Both the position numbers and the translations under genes were made by a program. The notes under the pieces were generated by a model. The model was not told the origin of the DNA. It ran no database searches and saw nothing but the letters and a program-made list of their open reading frames with translations. Shown in pieces: positions 1-7,020 of a DNA stretch of 48,760 nt. The stretch comes from a virus. The stretch spans positions 1 to 48,760 of IMG/VR virus record IMGVR_UViG_3300035684_000074. One strand, given 5' to 3'. The first letter of the stretch is position 1. Each line of letters opens with the position of its first letter.

Positions 1-1278
1 GTGCTGATCCTCGCCAACGGCATCTTCGCCGCGGCGGAGCTCGCGCTGCTGTCGGTGCGCAAGACGCGCCTGAGCGAGCTGCTCGAGGAGGGCAACCGGG
101 CCGCCCAGGCGGTGAAGGCGCTGCGCGAAAACCCCGAGCGCTTCCTGGCCACGGTGCAGATCGGCATCACCGTGGTGGGGGCCAGCGCGGCGGCCTTCGG
201 TGGCGCGTCCATCGCCCAGCGGCTGGTGGGTCCGCTCACGGAGCTGGGGTTGGAGGCGGAGACGGCCGAGAGCCTCGCCTTCGCGGGGGTGGTGGGAGGG
301 GTGTCCTATCTGTCGCTCGTGCTGGGCGAGCTGGTGCCCAAGTCCCTGGCCCTGCGCTTCTCCGAGGGTTACGCGCTGTTCATCGCTCGCCCGCTCCTGG
401 GCGTCTCCTGGCTGGTGCAGCCGCTGGTGTGGTTCCTCACCGCCAGCTCCAACCTCATCCTTCGCTTCTTCGGAGACAAGACCAACTTCACCGAGTCGCG
501 CCTGTCCCCGGACGAGCTGCAGCAGTTGGTGGAGGAGGCGGCGAAGTCGGGCTCGTTGGATCCCCGGGCCGGGGAGATCGCCTCGCGGGCCTTCGAGCTG
601 GGCAACATCCCCCTGTCGGCGGTGATGGTGCCCCGCAGCCGCATGGTGGCGCTGCGCCGGCACGCGAGCCCGGAGGAGATCAAACAGGTGCTGCTGGAGC
701 ACGGGCACTCGCGGATGCCGGTGTACGAGGGCTCGCTCGACAACATCGTGGGCTACGTCATCGCGAAGGATCTGCTGGGGGTGGCGTGGGAGGGTCCGCT
801 CATCGTGCTGGAGGACGTGATGCGGCCGGCCTGGTTCGCCTTCGAGTCGATGAGGGCCATCGACGCGCTGAAGGAGTTGCAGCAGCGGCGGATGCAGTTG
901 GCCATCGTGGTGGACGAGCGCGGAGGCGTGGCGGGGCTGGTGACGGTGGAGGACATGGTCGAGGAGCTGGTGGGGGAGATCGCCAGCGAGTCCGAGAAGC
1001 CCGAGGAGCTCCTCCGGCGTGAGAGCCCCACCACGGTGGTGGTGCAGGGCACGGCGGCCCTCCGGGACGTGAACCGGGCGCTGGGGTTGGAGCTGGAGGA
1101 GGGCCAGGGCTGGTCCACGGTGGGAGGGTTGTGCTCGGCGCAGGCGGGGACCATCCCCGGGCCGGGCACGAAGCTGACGCTGGAGGACGGGACGGTGCTG
1201 GAGGTGCTGGACGCCAGCCCCCGCCGGGTGCGCTCGGTGCGCATCCACTTGCGGCCCCCGGAGTCCGCCAAGGTCTGA
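1..1278 (+). CDS. CNNM/CBS-domain membrane protein, HlyC/CorC family (5'-truncated)
   Basis: Inner-membrane protein of the CNNM (DUF21) plus CBS-pair plus CorC_HlyC family, usually linked to divalent-cation (Mg2+/Co2+) homeostasis. The visible 425 residues hold a hydrophobic N-terminal domain (about 1-160, opening with NGIFAAAELALLS), a CBS pair (about 205-325, containing VMVPRSRM and VVDERGGVAGLVT) and a C-terminal CorC_HlyC domain (about 340-418). The family usually has several more hydrophobic residues before this point, so the GTG at base 1 is probably internal and the real start lies outside the window. It ends just before a hairpin that originally terminated the tRNA-Arg gene. It is chromosomal, not phage. 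The family call is firm; the substrate is unknown. Confidence 0.9.
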   Translation: MLILANGIFAAAELALLSVRKTRLSELLEEGNRAAQAVKALRENPERFLATVQIGITVVGASAAAFGGASIAQRLVGPLTELGLEAETAESLAFAGVVGGVSYLSLVLGELVPKSLALRFSEGYALFIARPLLGVSWLVQPLVWFLTASSNLILRFFGDKTNFTESRLSPDELQQLVEEAAKSGSLDPRAGEIASRAFELGNIPLSAVMVPRSRMVALRRHASPEEIKQVLLEHGHSRMPVYEGSLDNIVGYVIAKDLLGVAWEGPLIVLEDVMRPAWFAFESMRAIDALKELQQRRMQLAIVVDERGGVAGLVTVEDMVEELVGEIASESEKPEELLRRESPTTVVVQGTAALRDVNRALGLELEEGQGWSTVGGLCSAQAGTIPGPGTKLTLEDGTVLEVLDASPRRVRSVRIHLRPPESAKV

Positions 1279-1285
1279 AAAACAA

Positions 1286-1317
1286 AGAGGGCCGGGAACC
1301 GAAGTTCCCGACCCTCT
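1286..1317 (-). terminator. Displaced terminator of the tRNA-Arg gene (probably bidirectional)
   Basis: A 14-bp stem with one mismatch and a CGAA loop. Read on the minus strand it is followed by CTTTGTTTTTC, a classic intrinsic terminator. It lies directly downstream of the left copy of the tRNA 3' half, so it must have been the tRNA-Arg terminator before prophage insertion. It can now stop int transcription from the right and, less well, the CorC-type gene from the left. Confidence 0.85.
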
Positions 1318-1321
1318 TATG

Positions 1322-1372
1322 CGCGCGATGCAGGATTCGAACCTGCGGCCTTTGGCTCCGGAGGCCGACGCT
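1322..1372 (-). other. attL: left copy of the tRNA-Arg 3' half
   Basis: Bases 1322-1366 are identical to 38662-38706, the 3' half of the tRNA-Arg(CCG) gene from the anticodon region to the discriminator base. After one mismatch (1367), five more bases match. There is no 5' half here, so this is the att core left on the bacterial side, not a tRNA gene. Confidence 0.93.
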
Positions 1373-1375
1373 TCG

Positions 1376-1462
1376 TTTCCCCTGGCTTCCTCTGGTTTCC
1401 TCTCACGTGCTCTCTCCTCTCAACTGCGTAAGGGGCGCCGCCTCGGCTTTCCCCTGGCTTCC
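1376..1462. repeat. 15-bp direct repeat beside attL
   Basis: TTTCCCCTGGCTTCC occurs at 1376-1390 and again at 1448-1462, with a partial copy (TGGTTTCC) near 1393-1400. The position beside the att core and over the end of int fits arm-type binding sites for integrase or Xis. That role is inference. Confidence 0.5.
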
Positions 1463-2764
1463 CCGCGCTTCCTCGCGGTTCTCTTGCAACTGTCTGATGG
1501 CGCCCTCCGTCGGCACCGGGCCGAAATTCACCCGGTCTGCCATCGAGAGCATGTGCTCGCGCTGCACGAAGCTGTAGCGCTCCTCTGTCACCCGGACGTC
1601 CTCGTGCCCCAGCACCTTCTGGACGAAGCGGATGTCGCCCGTCTGGGCGTATGCCCAGGTGCCGAAGGTGCTGCGCAGGTCCTTGAAGCTGATGTCCAGC
1701 GGCACCGCGGTGGGCCACAGCAAGGCGTGGTCCCTCGCCTGCGACACCCGGGTGTTGCACTTCGGGCACCGCACCCGCGTGCTGTTCGCCCGCCGCTCCA
1801 CGTACCCACACCCCTTGCGCTTGCCCCGGGTGATGCAGCGGTGATCAAACCCCTGCACCAGGCCAGCCCGGGCCAGGGCCGTCTTCATCACCCGGTGGAG
1901 TGCCAGCCACTCGGCCTGCTGCTGGCCCTGGGCGTTGGGGAAGACGAAGGGGCTCCGGGCCTGTCCGGCGAGCTCGCTGAGGACGGGCTGCAGCCACTGC
2001 GGCACGGGGACGGCGCGGGAGCGCTTGCCCTTGGTGGTCTCGCTGTCATGGCTCCTGGCGACGTGGATGGTGCGGCGCGCGACGTCCACGTCCTCCCAGC
2101 GCAGCGCGAGCAGCTCACCCTTGCGCAGCCCGGTGCCCACCGCCACGGTGAAGACGGCCCGGTGCTGGGCGGGCACTGCTGCCAGGAGGCGGGGCACGTC
2201 CTCGAGCTGGAGGAACTTCGGCCGACGCTTCGGGATGGCAACCTTGGGCAGCTCGGCCGCGGGGTTCTCCCCAGTGACGAGCTTCAGCTCCCGAATGAGG
2301 AAGGTGAACGAGCCCTGGACGGCCACCCGGAGGTGCTCGCGCGTCTGGGGGCTCGCGTCCGCGTTGGCCGCCAGCATCCGCTTCACGTCCGCGGGCGTCA
2401 TCGCCCGGCACATGACCTCGCCCAGGTGAGGGAGAATCCGGAGTCGGAAGCGACCCTCCAGGTGCTGCTTGCTGCGGTACTCGGACGGGAGGGACTCCAA
2501 GTACAGGCGGACTCCCTCGCGGTACGGCATGTCCTCCTTCACCTTGGCGTCCAGGCCCAGCCGGACACGCTCGGCCTTGCGCTCCACCTCCACGGCCAGC
2601 CGCTCAGCCTCGGCTTGGGTGGCCGCCGCCGACTTCTTCTGCACCTGGCGCCCGCGGTCGTCCTTGTAGCCCAGGTACCAGACGCCAGTCTGGCCACGGT
2701 ACCGAACGAGGCTCGCACCAGCCTTGGCTGCACGCTGTGAGGGGCGGAAGAAGGCGTAGGCCAC
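1403..2764 (-). CDS. int: Prophage tyrosine integrase with a zinc-ribbon-like insert
   Basis: Site-specific recombinase of 453 residues that integrates the phage at tRNA-Arg. An N-terminal arm/core-binding part (about 1-190) is followed by the catalytic domain. Visible active-site residues are Arg214 (GTGLRKGELLAL), the beta-hairpin Lys (KGKRSRAVP), Arg of FKDLRSTF, His of LGHEDVRVT and Tyr397 (ERYSF). The usual His of the HxxR box is Lys here. About 35 residues with four Cys (CITRGKRKGC, then RCPKC) are inserted before that box and look like a zinc ribbon. I chose the GTG at 2764, 2 nt after the xis stop; an upstream ORF extension only overlaps xis. The stop lies 36 nt from the att core. Confidence 0.93.
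   Translation of the reverse strand: MAYAFFRPSQRAAKAGASLVRYRGQTGVWYLGYKDDRGRQVQKKSAAATQAEAERLAVEVERKAERVRLGLDAKVKEDMPYREGVRLYLESLPSEYRSKQHLEGRFRLRILPHLGEVMCRAMTPADVKRMLAANADASPQTREHLRVAVQGSFTFLIRELKLVTGENPAAELPKVAIPKRRPKFLQLEDVPRLLAAVPAQHRAVFTVAVGTGLRKGELLALRWEDVDVARRTIHVARSHDSETTKGKRSRAVPVPQWLQPVLSELAGQARSPFVFPNAQGQQQAEWLALHRVMKTALARAGLVQGFDHRCITRGKRKGCGYVERRANSTRVRCPKCNTRVSQARDHALLWPTAVPLDISFKDLRSTFGTWAYAQTGDIRFVQKVLGHEDVRVTEERYSFVQREHMLSMADRVNFGPVPTEGAIRQLQENREEARGSQGKAEAAPLTQLRGEST
1482..1500 (+). repeat. 19-bp repeat, left attachment arm
   Basis: TCTTGCAACTGTCTGATGG lies inside the 3' part of int, 115 bp from the att core. The identical 19 bp occurs in the same orientation in the right arm at 38571-38589. 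In the circular phage the two copies would flank attP. Confidence 0.8.
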
Positions 2765-2766
2765 GG

Positions 2767-3117
2767 CTACCGCCCCCCGCCCTGCTGCGCGGCGAGCCAC
2801 GTGGCGAGCGTCTTGGGGTTGAACCGGCGTCGGCCGCCCAGCTTGAAGGACGGAACGACGCCTGAGGCGGCCCACTTGTAGAGCGTCTTCGGAGCCAGCT
2901 TGAGAAACGCGCTCGCCTCGTCCACCGTCCACGTGGCTTCGCTCGCCTCGGCCTCCACCCGCGACTCCGTTTCAGGGGGCTGCTCTCTGGTGTCACAACT
3001 CGGCACGGTCATCAGGCACTCCGCGGCCGCACGAGGAGCTGGGCTCCAGGTGTTCGCCGTCCTCTCTGTGTTGGTGACTCCCCCACTTCCCTCCGCACCC
3101 ACCCCACCCGTGTTCAT
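2767..3117 (-). CDS. xis: Excisionase-like helix-turn-helix protein
   Basis: 116 residues. The C-terminal half (about 62-110) is a MerR/excisionase-type winged helix: WTVDEASAFLKLAPKTLYKW, then a basic GGRRRFNPKTLATWL strand-helix. The first 60 residues look disordered. It lies directly upstream of int, with 2 nt between its stop and the int start, so the two are co-transcribed and coupled. In this family the protein binds and bends att DNA to steer integrase toward excision, and it can also repress transcription. The ATG at 3117 is the first in frame; a later start is possible because the N-terminus is featureless. The HTH call is firm; the excision role comes from position. Confidence 0.8.
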   Translation of the reverse strand: MNTGGVGAEGSGGVTNTERTANTWSPAPRAAAECLMTVPSCDTREQPPETESRVEAEASEATWTVDEASAFLKLAPKTLYKWAASGVVPSFKLGGRRRFNPKTLATWLAAQQGGGR

Positions 3118-3470
3118 TGACTAACAACTCTTGTGCCAACGCCCTTGACCCAAGATGGGGCGGCGCCGTGGATCGTTTCGGAGCACTCCGTCCACGGGCT
3201 GGCTGCCCTGTCTCGGATTGCGGACTGCCGAGAGGGCGGCGTCACGCAGAGCGGTGACGAAACGCGTCAGACGGCCTGTGACGCCGGTCACAGGGGACCC
3301 TGACGCCGAGAGCTGGTGCCCGAGCAACGCGTGCGGCCCTGAGTGCCGAGCGTCTGAGAATGGATTGGGCACCGACCGGTGCGCGGCCCGGGCGCGTCCT
3401 TCTCGGACGTGCCACGCAGGCGCTGCTACTCGGCGGTGCTGTCGGGTGCTGCTGCGTATTTCCCCCATCG
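3118..3470. promoter_or_regulatory. Non-coding control region upstream of xis-int with operator-like inverted repeats
   Basis: No ORF here looks like a real protein. Two inverted repeats stand out. GTCAC/GTGAC lies at 3241-3258. CCTGTGAC-gccg-GTCACAGG at 3275-3294 is a perfect 8+8 palindrome with a 4-bp spacer. Both fit a dimeric repressor site controlling xis-int. I see no clear -35/-10 pair. Confidence 0.45.
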
Positions 3471-3473
3471 CAC

Positions 3474-3523
3474 ACCCCAAAAAACAGACGCCTCAGCACC
3501 AGCTGCGACTGGTGCGAGGCGTC
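3474..3523 (-). terminator. Intrinsic terminator downstream of the kinase-like gene
   Basis: GACGCCTC-a-GCACCAG pairs with CTGGTGC-GAGGCGTC (3487-3523), giving a 15-bp stem with one bulged base. On the minus strand it is followed by TGTTTTTTGGGG. It would end the minus-strand transcript of the gene at 3684-4541. The 160 bp between gene and hairpin hold a 13-bp direct repeat, CCTGAGGCCGACC, at 3523-3535 and 3568-3580. Confidence 0.8.
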
Positions 3524-3683
3524 CTGAGGCCGACCCCCTGGGCAGTGACCATAAGGGCGGGCTTTCCTGAGGCCGACCCACAATAAAGAACGGTCGGCTA
3601 TGTCTTTTGGAGCGTCGCCGGGACCTGTTCGCAGCCAGGTGGTCCAGCAACAGAGAAACCGTAACTAGCGGCAATAGATACGC

Positions 3684-4541
3684 CTACGGCCGGTCAAACG
3701 CAAGAGGCTGGCGCGAGAACGCACTCGGCGCGGTCTGCTGCTTCGCGGCAGGGAGGTAGCAGCCACCCTCGTACTCGTATGCGCTGTCGCCCCTGCAGGG
3801 TGCGTCTTGCTTCAAACGCACCCAACATCCGCCACGGATTTCGATCTCAATGTCTGGATTGCAGGGAGCCCGTTTCTGGTTGCTGAACGGCCTCTTCGGG
3901 AGCGCGCGGGCCAGGACGAAGGGCGCACCCTCGTCCACGCCCGTCAGCACCAAGTCGTCGGCCGCCTCGGCACTGCCACCCCACCCCGCGTCCACGTCAG
4001 CCGGGGCGAACTCGGCGCTGGAGTCGGGAGGACGCTCCAGGCCCGAGACGCTGCCGCACAGGTAGAGGGTGGCCGCCGCAGCCACCGCGGCGAGTCCAGA
4101 GGCAAAAGAGGGACGCCGCCAGCTCCGGGAACGGAGGGGGACGGGGCGCGGCGCGGCCGGAGGAGTCACCAGCGGGCGCGGCAAGGAAGGACGGCGCAGG
4201 TGCGGCAGTGTCTCGGGCCGGTCCACGACTGCGTTGGCGAGCTGCTCGGCGTCTCCCAGCATGACCACGAACTCCTCGGCGACGTCAGCGGGGAGACCGG
4301 CGCCGGGCGCGCTCACCACCTCGAGGGCGAGGAAGGACGGAGACACGGACGAGGTGACGAGCACCCGCCAGTCAGCAAGGGGCTGGTCATCGCCCTGGCG
4401 CTCCGTGCGCTGGAGCACCAGAGCAGGGGCCCCAGTCTGCAGGTTGCGCGCACGGTGGATGCGCCCCAGGCCATCCGTGTGCTTGTACCTCTCCGCGAGT
4501 CGATAAGGCCCGAGTCGATTCCCCCGCTGTGTGTCGGACAT
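3684..4541 (-). CDS. Degenerate Ser/Thr-kinase-derived membrane protein
   Basis: 285 residues. The N-terminus copies the opening of a bacterial Hanks-type kinase: GPYRLAERYKHTDGLGRIHR matches the glycine-rich loop, then RARNLQTGAPALVL, where the ATP-binding Lys is missing. No HRD or DFG motif follows, so it cannot be a normal kinase. A Pro/Arg-rich linker leads to one transmembrane helix (about 146-166, GLAAVAAAATLYLCG). The outer domain ends in a four-Cys module (GGCWVRLKQDAPC, then GGCYLPA), which I recall, without being able to check, from myxobacterial kinases. ATG at 4541 follows GGAGGG. It is divergent from the late-type genes and alone on its transcript, so it may act in the lysogen, for example as a decoy or superinfection factor (inference). 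Confidence 0.6.
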   Translation of the reverse strand: MSDTQRGNRLGPYRLAERYKHTDGLGRIHRARNLQTGAPALVLQRTERQGDDQPLADWRVLVTSSVSPSFLALEVVSAPGAGLPADVAEEFVVMLGDAEQLANAVVDRPETLPHLRRPSLPRPLVTPPAAPRPVPLRSRSWRRPSFASGLAAVAAAATLYLCGSVSGLERPPDSSAEFAPADVDAGWGGSAEAADDLVLTGVDEGAPFVLARALPKRPFSNQKRAPCNPDIEIEIRGGCWVRLKQDAPCRGDSAYEYEGGCYLPAAKQQTAPSAFSRQPLAFDRP

Positions 4542-4641
4542 GGCGCGTGCTTCCCTCCCGCGCCCGGTTGTACCGCACCCGCACCGACGCTGTCTCCTTC
4601 CGGATATTCACCGCACGCGCGCCCGCCTCTTCTCCCTGGGC
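4542..4641. promoter_or_regulatory. Divergent intergenic region
   Basis: About 100 bp between the minus-strand kinase-like gene and the plus-strand gene at 4642. It contains the late-type CCTCTTCTC element for the plus-strand gene and presumably the promoter for the minus-strand gene, which I cannot pick out. Confidence 0.4.
4626..4634 (+). promoter_or_regulatory. CTTCTC late element, copy 1 (leaderless class)
   Basis: CCTCTTCTC, then 7 nt, then the ATG of the gene at 4642. There is no purine-rich ribosome-binding site between them. See the findings for the full set of 12. Confidence 0.65.
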
Positions 4642-4842
4642 ATGAAGCACTTCTTCACGAAGAGGCACCTGGAGTTGGCGGGCGTGAGGGTGGAGGAACC
4701 CCAGGTACCACCGCCCAACCTCCCGCCGCAGTGCTGCGAGAGGGCAGTGGCCACCCGGTGCTTCTGCGAGGCGGGGACGTGGGCATGCCCGGACCACGGC
4801 ACCCGCGGGCAGCCCTGCAACCCCAAGCTCTCTCACGATTAG
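4642..4842 (+). CDS. Small Cys-rich protein of unknown function
   Basis: 66 residues. The start is set by the phage late element ending 7 nt upstream; the longer ORF from 4531 lacks support. The N-terminal half is basic then proline-rich (VPPPNLPPQ). The second half carries seven Cys (QCCERAVATRCFCEAGTWAC, then C near the end) and two His, suggesting a small metal-binding or disulphide-linked fold. It is followed by a strong terminator, so it forms its own transcription unit. I do not recognise the family. Confidence 0.55.
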   Translation: MKHFFTKRHLELAGVRVEEPQVPPPNLPPQCCERAVATRCFCEAGTWACPDHGTRGQPCNPKLSHD

Positions 4843-4863
4843 AGGCCGACTAGCCCCGGCCTC

Positions 4864-4910
4864 CGCGAGCCCCGGAAGGCACTCCCCCCGCCTTCCGGGG
4901 CTCGCGTCTT
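4864..4910 (+). terminator. Strong intrinsic terminator
   Basis: A perfect 17-bp stem (4864-4880 with 4890-4906), a 9-nt C-rich loop, then TCTTTTCG. It lies 22 bp after the small Cys-rich gene and isolates it from the next plus-strand genes. Confidence 0.88.
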
Positions 4911-4961
4911 TTCGCCTCACCCACACAGCCCGTGGCGTCTCGCCACACCTCGGAGGAGCCC

Positions 4962-5429
4962 ATGCCCTGCCCTATCCCGTCGTACCTGCCCACCCCGCCC
5001 ACTCTCACCACCCTCTTGAAGGAACTCGCCGACATCGCCCCGGCCAGGGCCGCCGAGCTCGCGGACATCGTCCAGGAGGTGGAGACGCGCCAACGCCAGG
5101 CCCGCGAGCAACTCGCCGCCGCGGAGTTGGCCCTCTCTCTGGTGAAGCCCGACGGCTCGCGCCGGGCCGCCGAGGAGTGGGGCATGCGCGACACGGACGT
5201 CAACAGCCATCGGCTGGGCCTTCGCCTCATCGGTGTCGATGTGGACGGCGTGCGCAGGCAGCTCGAGCGGGAGCTCTTCCTTGCCCGGTGCACCCATGCG
5301 AGCGGCCGCAAGCCCTGTGCTGCCTGCCAGGGCACCGGGGACGGGGAGTCGCTCGAGGCGGGCACCTGCCTCGTCCCGTCCTCCTGCGACGCCTGCGAGG
5401 GCGCGGGGTACGTCACCCGGCGACCGTGA
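4962..5429 (+). CDS. Coiled-coil protein with two DnaJ-type CxxCxGxG zinc motifs
   Basis: 155 residues. ATG at 4962 follows GGAGGAGCCC, which favours it over the upstream in-frame ATG at 4932. Residues about 15-55 form a heptad-rich helix (LLKELADIAPARAAELADIV and on). Near the C-terminus, CAACQGTGDG and CDACEGAGYV are two halves of a DnaJ-like cysteine-rich zinc finger. Proteins with this knuckle are common in phages but have no single function; a chaperone or nucleic-acid role is possible. It precedes the secreted-protein gene by 64 bp. Unknown function. Confidence 0.6.
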   Translation: MPCPIPSYLPTPPTLTTLLKELADIAPARAAELADIVQEVETRQRQAREQLAAAELALSLVKPDGSRRAAEEWGMRDTDVNSHRLGLRLIGVDVDGVRRQLERELFLARCTHASGRKPCAACQGTGDGESLEAGTCLVPSSCDACEGAGYVTRRP

Positions 5430-5435
5430 GTCACG

Positions 5436-5444
5436 CCCCTTCTG
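5436..5444 (+). promoter_or_regulatory. CTTCTC late element, copy 2 (variant, leader class)
   Basis: CCCCTTCTG, one mismatch, 7 nt after the preceding stop codon. It lies 49 nt before the ATG at 5494, which has its own AGGAGG ribosome-binding site. Confidence 0.45.
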
Positions 5445-5493
5445 GTTTGCACGCCGGCCGCATGCCGCGAGCTGGCGCACCAGGAGGTAGACG

Positions 5494-6345
5494 ATGACGA
5501 AGTACCTGTTGCTCTCCGTGCTGGCCGTGCTCACCATCGCGAGTCCCGCCCGGGCCTCGCTCGGGCCCAACGCCGACCTGCCCGGGTTGGACCCGGCGAC
5601 GTGGGGCCGCATCCACCAGCGGGCGGACCTCATCACGAAGGCGATCGCGAAGGCGTACCCCAACGCGACGCCGCAGGACGTCGCCTGCATCACCGCGTGG
5701 CTCCAGTTCGGCCTCTACCGGCGCGTGCAGGTGCTCGACGCGCTCACGGACGCGCCCACGCTGTTCGTGCACATGTCCGGCGAGGACGGGGCGCACGACA
5801 TGGGCAACGTGAACACCGGCAACAAAGGCAACGTCCCCTACAAGCACCTGGTGACGGACGAGGCCGAGGCGCCTGGCAACGCGACGGACAGGCTGCGCAA
5901 CAACGTCAACGACACCTGCCGGGGCGGTAATGGAGGGGGCGGCTCAGGCCAGAATGCGGTGGATCCGTTCCGCGTTGTGGAGAAGTGGAAGGCCAACAAC
6001 CCCAACTGGGACACCGACGCCGCCTACGGGCCGCAGCTCTTCCCGGAGTACCTTCACCGCGTGCGGACGCTCCGCGGTGCTGTCACCGCCCAGGGCGTAG
6101 CCGAGAAGGTGGCCGCCAAGCACCCGGGGCTCGACCTCCGCGCCATCGGGGAGCGGCTCCTGAAGGGGCAGGCCACCGGACAGGACGTTGAGCAGCTCCG
6201 CGTCGCACTGGAGCTCGCCGGGGCCAGCATCATCCTCAACGCCCGGGGAGTCCTCACTACCGCGCCCGCTCGAGTCGTGCCGTTCTGGGTGGTCCCGCCC
6301 GACAGGCTGAAAGGCTCGGAGCCCAAACCGGGCGAGATGTACTGA
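5494..6345 (+). CDS. Predicted secreted protein, unknown family
   Basis: 283 residues with a clear N-terminal signal peptide (MTKYLLLSVLAVLTIASPARA; cleavage likely after ARA, residue 21). ATG follows AGGAGG. A Gly-rich break (GGNGGGGSG, about residue 150) separates two halves. The N-terminal half contains DVACITAWLQFGLYRR; the C-terminal half is helical and ends hydrophilic. I see no transmembrane helix after the signal, no lipobox and no enzyme motif. A bidirectional hairpin follows. Its place between int and the packaging genes suggests a lysogenic-conversion or envelope-acting product, but this is a guess. Confidence 0.6.
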   Translation: MTKYLLLSVLAVLTIASPARASLGPNADLPGLDPATWGRIHQRADLITKAIAKAYPNATPQDVACITAWLQFGLYRRVQVLDALTDAPTLFVHMSGEDGAHDMGNVNTGNKGNVPYKHLVTDEAEAPGNATDRLRNNVNDTCRGGNGGGGSGQNAVDPFRVVEKWKANNPNWDTDAAYGPQLFPEYLHRVRTLRGAVTAQGVAEKVAAKHPGLDLRAIGERLLKGQATGQDVEQLRVALELAGASIILNARGVLTTAPARVVPFWVVPPDRLKGSEPKPGEMY

Positions 6346-6369
6346 CGCACGCCCGATAGGCGGACATGA

Positions 6370-6410
6370 GAAGGGCCCGGCCTCCATCTCGGAGACCGGG
6401 CCCTTCGTGT
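6370..6410. terminator. Hairpin between convergent genes
   Basis: GAAGGGCCCGG (6370-6380) pairs with CCGGGCCCTTC (6396-6406), extended by CCTC/GGAG inside. The plus-strand tail is GTGTTTC. It lies between the plus-strand secreted-protein gene and the minus-strand holin-like gene. It terminates the plus strand; for the minus strand a U tract is lacking. Confidence 0.7.
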
Positions 6411-6421
6411 TTCAGACGACG

Positions 6422-6652
6422 TCAGGCGCTACTGGCGGCGCAGGCCCGGGGAGGCGAGGCCGAGGATGCCGCCGAGGGCAACGATGCCGGCGCACACCTT
6501 CGCAGCGAGCGTGTGCGGGGGAGCGTCTGGGCGCCGACGGCGGCGAGTCCCACGAGACCCACCAGCCAGGGCACGGCGGCGGGCGGGACCACGGGGGCGC
6601 CGGTGGGGCTGGCGTTGTTGGGCTGTGTGGAGGTGGCGTTCTGCTGGGACAT
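6422..6652 (-). CDS. Holin-like two-helix membrane protein, apparently frameshifted
   Basis: As read, 76 residues. ATG at 6652 follows CAGGAG. After a polar N-terminus comes one transmembrane helix (VPWLVGLVGLAAVGAQTL), then an Arg/Ser/Ala-rich tail that looks out of frame. The -1 frame over the same bases encodes AAKVCAGIVALGGILGLA, a clean second helix, then PGLRRQ and a stop at 6429. The two frames meet at a CCCCC run (CTCCCCCGC). One extra C, or a -1 ribosomal slip, would give a class II-holin-like protein of about 74 residues. It could be a recent mutation, an assembly error or programmed slippage. Paired with the TM/coiled-coil gene upstream on the same strand. Confidence 0.6.
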   Translation of the reverse strand: MSQQNATSTQPNNASPTGAPVVPPAAVPWLVGLVGLAAVGAQTLPRTRSLRRCAPASLPSAASSASPPRACAASSA

Positions 6653-6701
6653 GGGTGCTCCTGGGTTGTGGGCACCGGCGAGCCGGGCCCGGGTGAAAAG
6701 T

Positions 6702-7004
6702 TCAGCGGCTGGCGGTGGGCTTCTCGGTCAGCTTCTCGACGGCGCGGGAGAGGCGGGCGATCTCGCTATTGAGGGCGCGGAGCTGCTCCTCAAGCCGCCC
6801 GGCCTGGATGGCCGCGTTCGACTGGGTGGCGGCGACACGTGAGAGGTCGGCCTCGGCCGCGGTGGCGCGGCGCTCGAGGTGACGGACGTCCGCGCCCAGC
6901 GTGCCCCACTGCACGGCGAGCCCGAGCAGGGTGATGACGATGGGCACGGCCATGGTGAGCCAGGGCGAGGGTTTGGACTCGGCGGGGGTGGTGGGCGTGC
7001 TCAT
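6702..7004 (-). CDS. Short membrane-anchored coiled-coil protein (spanin- or XhlA-like)
   Basis: 100 residues. One N-terminal transmembrane helix (about 15-35, PWLTMAVPIVITLLGLAVQW) is followed by a long coiled coil (DVRHLERRATAAEADLSRVA through ARLSRAVEKLTEK). This layout matches inner-membrane spanins and XhlA-type lysis accessory proteins, and it sits beside the holin-like gene. The ATG at 7004 is fixed by a late element (CCCCTTCTC on the minus strand) ending 7 nt upstream, with no Shine-Dalgarno. Both lysis-type genes run against the surrounding plus-strand late genes. The exact role is inferred from topology. Confidence 0.65.
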   Translation of the reverse strand: MSTPTTPAESKPSPWLTMAVPIVITLLGLAVQWGTLGADVRHLERRATAAEADLSRVAATQSNAAIQAGRLEEQLRALNSEIARLSRAVEKLTEKPTASR

Positions 7005-7011
7005 GCCCGGC

Positions 7012-7020
7012 GAGAAGGGG
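7012..7020 (-). promoter_or_regulatory. CTTCTC late element, copy 3 (leaderless class, minus strand)
   Basis: GAGAAGGGG on the plus strand, so CCCCTTCTC on the minus strand, ending 7 nt before the ATG at 7004. It shows that the element follows gene orientation, not genome orientation. Confidence 0.65.

Noticed and set aside
1322-1366. A second tRNA gene at the left end
   Set aside because: Only the 3' half is present; it is the att duplicate.
3121-3480. 119-residue minus-strand ORF upstream of xis
   Set aside because: Random-looking product overlapping the control region; no ribosome-binding site.
6368-6376. Minus-strand CCCTTCTC in the 6370-6406 hairpin as a thirteenth late element
   Set aside because: Part of a perfect terminator stem and not followed by a gene start.
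6366-6842. Plus-strand ORF over the lysis genes
   Set aside because: Begins inside a terminator hairpin and is antisense to two genes with membrane topology and start signals.
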